A DNA stretch of 21,383 bases, taken from Lachnospiraceae bacterium (GTDB lineage Bacteria; Bacillota; Clostridia; Lachnospirales; Lachnospiraceae). A program made the position numbers and the translations under genes. Every line of letters starts with the position of its first letter. The stretch's first letter is position 1. Below the pieces are notes generated by a model that was not told the DNA's origin, ran no database searches, and saw nothing but the letters and a program-made list of their open reading frames with translations. The DNA is taken from positions 1 to 21,383 of the forward strand of contig CAAGKF010000330.1 of the NCBI GenBank assembly GCA_900770345.1, read 5' to 3'. Of the stretch, positions 8,603 to 14,836 are shown in pieces.

Positions 8603-8666
8603 TACGCTACCTCCTTATGAGCACCCGATGTCTTTTTGAAAAGCTCACCTGAAGTGTCTCCTTCTT

Positions 8667-8879
8667 CTACGGAACTGGATCATAACCGCCTTCTGCAAAA
8701 GGATGACAACGAAGGATCCGTCTGCAGGCCAACCATGTACCTTTTAACGCACCATATTTTTGCAATGCTTCAATGGCGTATTGAGAACATGTAGGTGTGT
8801 AAATACAGTGAGTTCTTACTTTCAGAGGTGAGAGGTACTTCTGATATCCTCTTACCAACAAAATCAAAAATTTTGTCAT
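8667..8879 (-). CDS. yidD: Membrane protein insertion efficiency factor YidD
   Basis: YidD is a small membrane-associated protein that assists YidC-dependent insertion. The 70-residue form is typical, with an N-terminal hydrophobic/amphipathic helix (LILLVRGYQKYLSPL), the cysteine motif CIYTPTCSQYAIEAL (Cys25, Cys31), and the C-terminal RCHPFAEGGYDPVP. The ATG at 8879 is chosen because the family usually starts a few residues before the LIxxYQKYxSPL helix. A GTG two codons upstream (8885) is an alternative that would lie one base after the rnpA stop. Either way translation is probably coupled to rnpA, since no clear independent ribosome binding site exists. Confidence 0.93.
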   Translation of the reverse strand: MTKFLILLVRGYQKYLSPLKVRTHCIYTPTCSQYAIEALQKYGALKGTWLACRRILRCHPFAEGGYDPVP

Positions 8880-8886
8880 AATCACT

Positions 8887-9231
8887 TCACTTCGATTCTT
8901 TTAAAATGTGATGCAGTCCGCACAGGTGCAGATACGCACCTTCCAAATGTTTGTAATCGATATTTTTTGCAGCCACTCTGGCCACAAGAATGATGTTTAA
9001 TCCAGTCTCAATTTTATCATTATTTAAACGGAATATTTCCCTTAATAATCTGGTAATGTGATGGCGTACCACGCTGTTGCCCACTTTCTTGCTGACAGAG
9101 ATCCCTATCTGATTGCCGGTATCCCCACTCCTCATCACATACATAACTAATAATTTGTTGGCATAGCTGGTTCCGTTTCTGTAAATATCCTGGAACTGGC
9201 TGTTCTTCTTTATGGAAGGAAATCGTTTCAT
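8887..9231 (-). CDS. rnpA: Ribonuclease P protein component
   Basis: RnpA is the basic protein cofactor of RNase P, which matures tRNA 5' ends. With the start at 9231 it has 114 residues, the normal size, and begins MKRFPSIKKN as expected (family: x-L-x-K-x-x-x-F). The RNA-binding segment is KKVGNSVVRHHITRLLRE (~49-66); the usual RN-x-x-K/R-R core is here RHHITRLLRE. The reading frame is open for 34 more codons upstream, but that extension runs through a hairpin and lacks family similarity; GAGGAG (plus strand 9238-9243) lies six bases before the chosen ATG. It is followed at once by yidD. Confidence 0.95.
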   Translation of the reverse strand: MKRFPSIKKNSQFQDIYRNGTSYANKLLVMYVMRSGDTGNQIGISVSKKVGNSVVRHHITRLLREIFRLNNDKIETGLNIILVARVAAKNIDYKHLEGAYLHLCGLHHILKESK

Positions 9232-9280
9232 TCGAAACTCCTCATCATCTTCTCGTCTTTCATTTTTAAACTGTGAAAGA

Positions 9281-9309
9281 AAAGAAAAGGCCACAATCGC
9301 ATGTGGCCT
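9281..9309 (-). terminator. Hairpin with T-rich tail between rpmH and rnpA (attenuator)
   Basis: AGGCCACA (9288-9295) and TGTGGCCT (9302-9309) form an 8-bp stem with a six-base loop. On the minus strand it is followed by TTTTCTTTTCTTT. This is a plausible partial terminator in the 108-base rpmH-rnpA gap. It would let abundant rpmH mRNA end here while a fraction reads on into rnpA. The T-tract is interrupted by C, so leaky termination is the likely behaviour. Confidence 0.72.
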
Positions 9310-9339
9310 GTCATTCTTTTGCTTTAAGTTCACAAAGAC

Positions 9340-9474
9340 TTAAGCAGTTAATTTAGCTCTACCTTTTGCTCTTCTGGCAGCAATAACTTTTCTGCCGCCT
9401 GCAGTCTTCATTCTGGCTCTGAAGCCATGAACTTTTGCTCTCTGTCTCTTCTTAGGCTGAAATGTCATCTTCAT
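9340..9474 (-). CDS. rpmH: 50S ribosomal protein L34
   Basis: This 44-residue protein translates as MKMTFQPKKRQRAKVHGFRA and continues with RMKTAGGRKV-IAARRAKGRAKLTA, the textbook L34 sequence, extremely basic and full length. L34 is a late-assembling protein of the large ribosomal subunit. A perfect AGGAGGT (plus strand 9484-9490) lies nine bases before the ATG. It is the first gene of the left-arm cluster and has a near-consensus promoter directly upstream. It precedes rnpA in nearly all bacteria. Confidence 0.98.
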   Translation of the reverse strand: MKMTFQPKKRQRAKVHGFRARMKTAGGRKVIAARRAKGRAKLTA

Positions 9475-9552
9475 AATCCGGGCACCTCCTATCAAAATTA
9501 TCTGGTAATGTGAAAACACACATTTAGACTAGTATAATTAAACATCCCTTAA

Positions 9553-9581
9553 ATTATATAGAAGAAATCGGCCTTAGTCAA
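9553..9581 (-). promoter_or_regulatory. Promoter of rpmH
   Basis: On the minus strand TTGACT (plus 9576-9581) and a perfect TATAAT (plus 9553-9558) are separated by 17 nt. The -10 lies about 80 bases upstream of the rpmH ATG, leaving an untranslated leader of roughly 70 nt. The -35 begins 11 bases after the ECF gene stop, with no terminator between. Confidence 0.88.
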
Positions 9582-9592
9582 GCAATTTTTAT

Positions 9593-10213
9593 TTAATCTT
9601 TTACAAATTTAAGCATTACCTTTCCTATTACTGTTACCAGAATGGCCGCTACCACCGCTTCCGGGATACCGGAAGAAGTTACCGTCACCATAACAAGCCC
9701 CCATACCGCATCAACAGCAACGCTTTTTACCTCGGCATACTGGGCGGCCAACAGAAAATAAATGCTTCCCATTACCATAAATGTATGGAATATGGTGCTT
9801 ATAAATCCTGTCACCGGAAGTGCGATCAGGCTGTTCAGTTTCACTGCTTTCAGCAATATCCACAGCCATCCGGCAAATATTCCCAGCATAATACGGCATC
9901 CAAAAGCAATCCAAATCGCCTTAAATACTCCGGAAAGTCCGGTCATGCTCATAAAAGGTGAAAATGCAAAGGACAATAACGTAGGCGCCATGGTATTGCT
10001 TATCATGGAACATATACCAAAGGTCGCCCCCAGAATTCCTCCCGCCAGAGGTCCCAAAAGGACAGCTCCTATAATAACGGGGATGTGCACGGTTGTCGCC
10101 TTAATTACAGGAAGCTGTATCATACCCAAAGGCGTATTAGCCAACAGGATGACAACTGCCATCATAAGTGCGACACTTGCAAGCCAACGAGTGTCTTTTT
10201 TCTTCTTATTCAT
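9593..10213 (-). CDS. ECF transporter S component (substrate-binding membrane subunit)
   Basis: This 206-residue, very hydrophobic protein has a short basic N-terminus (KKKKDTR) and about six transmembrane segments. The segment TTVHIPVIIGAVLLGPLAGG (40-59), followed by an ILGATFGICSM helix, is typical of ECF-type vitamin transporter S components (PF12822-like). S components bind a vitamin or metal and share the EcfA1/A2/T energising module encoded elsewhere. No ATPase or T subunit is nearby, so this looks like a solitary group II S component. No riboswitch-like leader is evident, so I cannot name the substrate (pantothenate, folate, riboflavin and others are possible). The start is supported by CAGGAGG six bases upstream. 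Its position between rpmH and the origin is an insertion into an otherwise conserved block. Confidence 0.85.
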   Translation of the reverse strand: MNKKKKDTRWLASVALMMAVVILLANTPLGMIQLPVIKATTVHIPVIIGAVLLGPLAGGILGATFGICSMISNTMAPTLLSFAFSPFMSMTGLSGVFKAIWIAFGCRIMLGIFAGWLWILLKAVKLNSLIALPVTGFISTIFHTFMVMGSIYFLLAAQYAEVKSVAVDAVWGLVMVTVTSSGIPEAVVAAILVTVIGKVMLKFVKD

Positions 10214-10268
10214 TTTTTTCCTCCTGCTACTGTTCTTTCATAAAGATACAATGCACTGTTACAGAAAA

Positions 10269-10297
10269 ATTATATTGCAAAACTATAATTCCGTCAA
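10269..10297 (-). promoter_or_regulatory. Promoter of the ECF S-component gene
   Basis: On the minus strand TTGACG (plus 10292-10297) and TATAAT (plus 10269-10274) are separated by exactly 17 nt. The -10 is about 55 bases upstream of the start codon. The -35 lies only ~45 bp from the nearest perfect DnaA box (10342), so DnaA binding at the origin could influence it. Confidence 0.85.
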
Positions 10298-10561
10298 TCC
10301 TGAAGAACAAAAGAACAGTCTCTGTGGATTTTACAAAAGTCTTATCCACAATTTGTGGATAAGTTGTGGATAAGTAGGTGTAACTTACCTTTTTATCCCC
10401 ATTGTTGATAAAAATCTCTTTATTTTTCAAATATTTTCCTTATGTGCACAATTCAAGCTGTACTTATTCCAAATATTGTGGACAACTCCCATGTCCACAG
10501 GCCCTTCACACTGCTTTCACAGCCTGTACACAAAGTTATCCACAATATTTTTCACTTCTCA
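10298..10561. other. oriC: oriC, upstream DnaA-box cluster
   Basis: This gene-free stretch before dnaA contains four perfect DnaA boxes: TTATCCACA at 10342-10350 and 10536-10544, and the inverted form TGTGGATAA at 10354-10362 and 10365-10373. One-mismatch boxes occur at 10393-10401 (TTATCCCCA), 10403-10411 (TGTTGATAA) and 10477-10485 (TGTGGACAA). It matches the incA/incB-type region of Firmicute origins. The box at 10536 lies 17 bp upstream of the dnaA -35, fitting autoregulation of dnaA by DnaA. Confidence 0.92.
10341..10374. repeat. Palindromic and tandem DnaA-box module
   Basis: Two 11-bp arms, CTTATCCACAA (10341-10351) and TTGTGGATAAG (10353-10363), form a perfect palindrome around one base. 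The second arm is repeated exactly and immediately at 10364-10374. The last two boxes are thus direct repeats 11 bp apart, about one helical turn. Confidence 0.95.
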
Positions 10562-10590
10562 TTGAAAAAAAAACGTGTTTAGGTTACAAT
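10562..10590 (+). promoter_or_regulatory. Promoter of dnaA
   Basis: TTGAAA (10562-10567) and TACAAT (10585-10590) are separated by 17 nt, both one mismatch from consensus. The -10 is about 46 bases upstream of the dnaA ATG, and a perfect DnaA box lies just upstream of the -35. Confidence 0.88.
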
Positions 10591-10636
10591 AGATTTAGAT
10601 TGGGCAATTCTGCAATACAGTTTCAGGAGACGTAAA

Positions 10637-12004
10637 ATGATCGAAAAAATCAAAGAAAACTGGGAAAAAATATTAACAATACTGAAGGAAGAACACGATA
10701 TATCCAATATTTCCTACCATACATGGCTGGAACCCCTCACTCCCTACTCCTTCAAAAACAACACGGTAACCATTATTGTTCCCGAACAGACATTTTTAGC
10801 ATATGTAAATAAAAAATACGGATTTATCCTGCGTGTGACCATCTCGGAATTCCTTGGACAGGAATGCGAGGTGGATTTCAAGGTTAAGGAGCAGGTCGAG
10901 GCTGAAGAACCGCCAACTCCCCAGCTTATCCATAAAAATACGGTAACTGTAAGCCCTGACGTAATTCAGAGTGCCAACTTAAATCCCAAATATACCTTCG
11001 ACACCTTCGTAGTTGGTTCCAACAACAACCTGGCCCATGCGGCTGCCCTGGCTGTTGCGGAATCTCCCGGCGAGATCTATAATCCCCTTTTTATATACGG
11101 AGGCGTGGGACTGGGCAAGACCCATCTGATGCATGCCATTGCCCATTTTATACTCAAAAACAATACGAAATCCAAGATACTGTACGTCAGCTCAGAGACC
11201 TTTACTAACGAACTGATCGACGCGATCCGTAATAAAAATAATATTACCACCACGGAATTTCGTGAAAAATACCGCAACAATGATGTGCTGCTCATCGATG
11301 ATATTCAGTTTATTATAGGTAAGGAAAGTACCCAGGAGGAATTTTTCCATACCTTTAATACATTATATGAATCAAAGAAACAGATTATCATATCCTCCGA
11401 TAAACCTCCCAAGGAAATTGAAACCCTGGAGGAACGTCTCCGCTCCCGCTTTGAGTGGGGTCTTACCGTAGATATCCAGTCTCCTGATTATGAGACGCGA
11501 ATGGCTATTCTGCGCAAAAAAGAGGAGATGGAAGGCTACAATATCGATAATGAAGTGATCAAATACATTGCCACCAACATTAAATCCAACATCCGTGAAC
11601 TGGAGGGCGCCCTGACAAAAATTGTCGCTCTGTCCCGGCTGAACAAGTGTGATATTACCCTGGAACTGGCAGAAACCGCATTAAAGGACATTATTTCCCC
11701 CAATGCTCAGAGAGAAGTGACTCCTGAACTGATCATACAGGTTGTTTCCGATCACTTCGGCATCACTCCCCTTGATATTTCTTCCCAGAAACGCACCAAG
11801 GATATCGTATATCCCCGCCAGATTGTCATGTATCTCTGCCGGAATATGACAGAAACACCTCTTCAGACAATCGGCCGCTTCCTGGGCGGAAGAGACCATA
11901 CCACAATTATACACGGCTCGGAAAAGATCGCCTCTGATTTGAAAAAAGACGAATCCTTAAAGAGTACCATTGAAATATTAAAAAAGAAAATAAATCCACA
12001 ATAA
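10637..12004 (+). CDS. dnaA: Chromosomal replication initiator protein DnaA
   Basis: DnaA binds origin boxes, oligomerises with ATP and melts the origin. The 455-residue protein shows domain I (~1-80), a short linker (~81-115), the AAA+ domain III and domain IV. Motifs are Walker A GGVGLGKT (155-162), Walker B LLIDDIQF (218-225), the sensor II-type helix SNIRELEGAL (317-326), and the domain IV signature GGRDHTTIIHG (417-427) that reads the DnaA box. AGGAGA lies six bases before the ATG. It is flanked by DnaA-box clusters on both sides, as in Bacillus subtilis, which supports a bipartite origin. Confidence 0.99.
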   Translation: MIEKIKENWEKILTILKEEHDISNISYHTWLEPLTPYSFKNNTVTIIVPEQTFLAYVNKKYGFILRVTISEFLGQECEVDFKVKEQVEAEEPPTPQLIHKNTVTVSPDVIQSANLNPKYTFDTFVVGSNNNLAHAAALAVAESPGEIYNPLFIYGGVGLGKTHLMHAIAHFILKNNTKSKILYVSSETFTNELIDAIRNKNNITTTEFREKYRNNDVLLIDDIQFIIGKESTQEEFFHTFNTLYESKKQIIISSDKPPKEIETLEERLRSRFEWGLTVDIQSPDYETRMAILRKKEEMEGYNIDNEVIKYIATNIKSNIRELEGALTKIVALSRLNKCDITLELAETALKDIISPNAQREVTPELIIQVVSDHFGITPLDISSQKRTKDIVYPRQIVMYLCRNMTETPLQTIGRFLGGRDHTTIIHGSEKIASDLKKDESLKSTIEILKKKINPQ

Positions 12005-12284
12005 GCATTGAAATACCTGTGGACAGGATGTTGATAAACCCGGCTGTTTTAAGAGTTTGTGAATCATTTTAAAGTACCTGTGGATAAATCTTAGGTTTTC
12101 CAAAAAAACAGTGGATGATTTCCACAGACAGTTCCACACGGAATTTTCTTTTATTTTAAAGGGTTCCGGGCATTTTTACACAAACCCACAGCCCCTACTA
12201 CGATTTCTACGAAAAGTATTTATATCTTCACTTATTGCCGGGCTCCGGCCGGACAATTTTTCAGAAAGGAAGTTATCAACAATT
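12005..12284. other. oriC: oriC, dnaA-dnaN spacer (probable unwinding region)
   Basis: This 280-base spacer has a perfect DnaA box at 12079-12087 (TGTGGATAA), one-mismatch boxes at 12029-12037 (TGTTGATAA) and 12273-12281 (TTATCAACA), and a weaker copy at 12018-12026. AT-rich tracts lie at about 12143-12160 and 12203-12236. A triplet series resembling a DnaA-trio starts at 12195 after a short C-rich run. In B. subtilis unwinding occurs between dnaA and dnaN, so the position fits. I see no convincing dnaN promoter, so dnaN may be read from the dnaA promoter. Confidence 0.8.
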
Positions 12285-13403
12285 ATGAAGCTTAAATTTC
12301 AAAAAGATGCCATCGTAAACGGCATCAATATAGTAATGAAGGCCGTACCTTCCAAAACCACCATGTCCATTCTGGAATGCATCCTGATCGATGCCACTTC
12401 CAATGAAATCAAGCTGACAGGCAATGACATGGAGTTAGGTATCGAAACAAAGGTAGAAGGAGAGATACTGGAACATGGCAAGATCGCACTGGATGCAAAG
12501 TTGTTTTCCGAGATTACACGCCGCCTCTCCAGTCAGAATGCATCCGTTGTCCTCGAAACAGATGATAAATTCAACACGGTTATCAGCTGCGAAAATTCTA
12601 TTTTCAAGATTCAGGGACGGGACGGAGAAGAATTTTCCTATCTTCCCTACATTGAAAAAGACAAATATATCTGTCTTTCTCAGTTTACCTTAAGGGAAGT
12701 GATTCAGCAGACAATTTTTTCTATTTCACCGAATGACAGCAATAAAATGATGGCCGGTGAATTGTTTGAAGTCACGGAGAATCAGTTAAAAGTAGTTTCT
12801 CTGGATGGGCATCGTATTTCTATCCGCAATGTCCGATTGAAAGATCATTATGAAAATACAAAGGTGATCGTTCCGGGAAAAACCTTAAGTGAAGTGAGCA
12901 AGATCCTGGGAGGAGACAATGAAAAAGAGGTGCTGATTTATTTCAGCAGCAATCATATTTTATTTGAGTTTGACAATACGATCGTTGTTTCCCGCCTTAT
13001 TGAAGGTGAATATTTCCGTATCAATCAGATGCTGTCCAGCGATTACGAGACAAAGATTTCTGTCAACAAGAAAGAATTCCTTGATTGTATTGAAAGAGCT
13101 ACTATATTAATAAGAGAAAATGATAAAAAGCCGCTTATTATAAATATTACTGATAATGAAATGCAGCTGAAGCTGAATTCCAGCTTTGGTTCCATGAATG
13201 CGGATCTGATGATCCATAAATCAGGCAAGGATATTATGATCGGCTTTAACCCGAAATTCCTGATTGACGCACTGCGCGTTATCGATGATGAGAATATCAA
13301 TATTTATATGATGAATCCAAAATCCCCCTGCTTTATTAAAGATGACGAGGGAAATTATATTTATCTGATTCTTCCCGTAAATTTCAACGCAGCAGCTGTT
13401 TAG
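12285..13403 (+). CDS. dnaN: DNA polymerase III subunit beta (sliding clamp)
   Basis: The beta clamp encircles DNA and tethers the replicative polymerase. From the ATG at 12285 the protein has 372 residues, the usual length, and begins MKLKFQKDAIVNGINIVMKA, matching the family start. It has three topologically equivalent clamp domains of ~120 residues and ends with the conserved ILPV-type strand (LPVNFNAAAV). The frame is open for 58 further codons upstream, but that extension lies in the origin spacer and has no family similarity. The ribosome binding site AAAGGA (12265-12270) is unusually far from the ATG (14 bases), with a DnaA-box-like sequence in between. Confidence 0.98.
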   Translation: MKLKFQKDAIVNGINIVMKAVPSKTTMSILECILIDATSNEIKLTGNDMELGIETKVEGEILEHGKIALDAKLFSEITRRLSSQNASVVLETDDKFNTVISCENSIFKIQGRDGEEFSYLPYIEKDKYICLSQFTLREVIQQTIFSISPNDSNKMMAGELFEVTENQLKVVSLDGHRISIRNVRLKDHYENTKVIVPGKTLSEVSKILGGDNEKEVLIYFSSNHILFEFDNTIVVSRLIEGEYFRINQMLSSDYETKISVNKKEFLDCIERATILIRENDKKPLIINITDNEMQLKLNSSFGSMNADLMIHKSGKDIMIGFNPKFLIDALRVIDDENINIYMMNPKSPCFIKDDEGNYIYLILPVNFNAAAV

Positions 13404-13426
13404 TGACTGTTTAGGAGAGGAAAATA

Positions 13427-13636
13427 ATGGATACAATCAAATTAAGAGAAGATTATATTAAACTGGGCCAGGCTTTAAAAGCAGCCGGCCTGGTGGAATC
13501 CGGTGTGGACGCCAAATATGCCATTGAAGACGGATTTGTGTCTGTAAACGGTGAGGTTGCCTATCAGAGAGGAAAAAAACTGGTTGACGGAGATGTAGTT
13601 ACTTATCAGGGAGAGACTATCCGTATTATCAAATAA
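13427..13636 (+). CDS. yaaA: S4-domain RNA-binding protein YaaA/RlbA
   Basis: This 69-residue protein is a single S4 RNA-binding domain: LGQALKAAGLVESGVDAKYA (residues 12-31) followed by the beta-turn VSVNGEVAYQRGKKLVDGDVV typical of S4 domains. YaaA (RlbA) sits between dnaN and recF in most Firmicutes and has been linked to 50S ribosome assembly; its exact role is not settled. AGGAGAGG lies close upstream of the ATG, 23 bases after dnaN. Its stop codon directly abuts a possible recF GTG start, suggesting translational coupling. Confidence 0.95.
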   Translation: MDTIKLREDYIKLGQALKAAGLVESGVDAKYAIEDGFVSVNGEVAYQRGKKLVDGDVVTYQGETIRIIK

Positions 13637-13657
13637 GTGACCAGAAAGAGATCATCC

Positions 13658-14743
13658 ATGATTATCGAATCCATAGAGCTGAAAAATTACCGCAATTATA
13701 AAGAATTACATATGGAATTGAATCAGGGAACCAATATCCTTTACGGCGACAATGCCCAGGGAAAGACGAATGTTCTGGAATCTGTTTATGTATGCTGTAC
13801 TTCCAAATCTCATAGAGGAGCCAAGGACAGAGACATTATTCTCTTTGGGGAGGATGAGGCACACATTAAGCTGCAGATTCTGAAAAATAAGGTTCCTTAC
13901 CGTATTGACATGCATTTAAAGAAGAACAAACCGAAAGGAATTGCTATTAACGGAGTTCCCATACGGAAGGCCAGCGAGCTGTTCGGCGTGGCAAACGTGG
14001 TATTCTTTTCTCCGGAGGATCTCAATATCATAAAAAATGGTCCGTCTGAGCGCAGAAGATTTATTGACATGGAATTATGTCAGCTGGATAAGCTGTATGT
14101 TCATTCTCTGGTGCAGTACAACAGAACACTTCTGCAGCGCAATAAGCTGTTAAAGGAGCTGGCCTTCCGGCCGGAATATGAAGAAACCCTGGATATATGG
14201 GACATGCAGCTTGCAAAATACGGGGAAGAGGTCATAAAATCCCGACGCAGATTTATAGAACAGCTTAATGCTATTATCCGTGAGATCCACGGAAAGCTGT
14301 CCGGACAAAAAGAACACATTACCATTGTATATGATCCGGATACGGAGGAGGGAAATCTGGAGGCTGCTCTTGCGCGCAGCCGGCCTCAGGATGTCAGACA
14401 AAAAACAACTCTGACAGGTCCTCACAGAGATGATATCAGTTTTATTGTAAACGGAATTGACATACGCAGATTCGGTTCTCAGGGACAGCAGCGAACAGCG
14501 GCTCTGTCTCTTAAGCTTTCGGAGCTGGAGCTGGTAAAAAAATTAAGCCGGGACGATCCGGTTCTTTTACTGGATGACGTGCTTTCGGAACTGGACAGCA
14601 GCAGGCAGAATCATCTGCTTTCTGCTATCAGTGATATCCAGACGATGATAACCTGTACAGGTCTGGATGATTTTGTAAATAACAGATTCCCCATTGATAA
14701 GGTATTCAGGGTATCGGAGGGGACGGTTTACGGCGAAAATTAA
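13658..14743 (+). CDS. recF: DNA replication and repair protein RecF
   Basis: RecF is an SMC-like ATPase that helps load RecA at gaps together with RecO and RecR. From ATG 13658 it has 361 residues, normal for the family, and starts MIIESIELKNYRNY. Motifs are Walker A GDNAQGKT (30-37), the ABC-type signature SQGQQR (274-279) and Walker B LLLDDVLSELD (303-313). A GTG at 13637, contiguous with the yaaA stop, would add seven residues (MTRKRSS). I prefer the ATG because family members begin at this point and AAAGAG lies about eight bases before it. Confidence 0.96.
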   Translation: MIIESIELKNYRNYKELHMELNQGTNILYGDNAQGKTNVLESVYVCCTSKSHRGAKDRDIILFGEDEAHIKLQILKNKVPYRIDMHLKKNKPKGIAINGVPIRKASELFGVANVVFFSPEDLNIIKNGPSERRRFIDMELCQLDKLYVHSLVQYNRTLLQRNKLLKELAFRPEYEETLDIWDMQLAKYGEEVIKSRRRFIEQLNAIIREIHGKLSGQKEHITIVYDPDTEEGNLEAALARSRPQDVRQKTTLTGPHRDDISFIVNGIDIRRFGSQGQQRTAALSLKLSELELVKKLSRDDPVLLLDDVLSELDSSRQNHLLSAISDIQTMITCTGLDDFVNNRFPIDKVFRVSEGTVYGEN

Positions 14744-14836
14744 GAGTTATGATTGACGCGCGGCTGAACAGAAGCAACAGCTCAGAACTGTTGCGAACAG
14801 GATTCTTTAATCTGAGAAGAAAGGAAGATATAGTAC
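14744..14836 (+). promoter_or_regulatory. recF-gyrB spacer with hairpin in the gyrB leader
   Basis: The 93-base spacer contains a perfect 7-bp inverted repeat, GCAACAG (14774-14780) and CTGTTGC (14788-14794), around a seven-base loop. No T-tract follows, so it is not a standard terminator; it may be an mRNA structure or protein site. The gyrB ribosome binding site AAAGGA (14820-14825) follows. In many Firmicutes a small DUF370 gene (remB/yaaB) sits in this slot; it is absent here. Confidence 0.5.

Noticed and set aside
9232..9333. N-terminal extension of the rnpA reading frame (34 codons)
   Set aside because: It spans the rpmH-rnpA hairpin, has no RnpA family similarity, and a good ribosome binding site sits before the internal ATG at 9231.
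9762..10373. 203-codon open frame opposite the ECF gene
   Set aside because: It is antisense to a clear membrane protein with its own promoter and ribosome binding site, and runs into the DnaA-box region.
12111..12284. 58-codon upstream extension of dnaN
   Set aside because: It lies in the origin spacer over DnaA boxes and AT-rich DNA; the DnaN family starts at the MKLKF methionine (12285).
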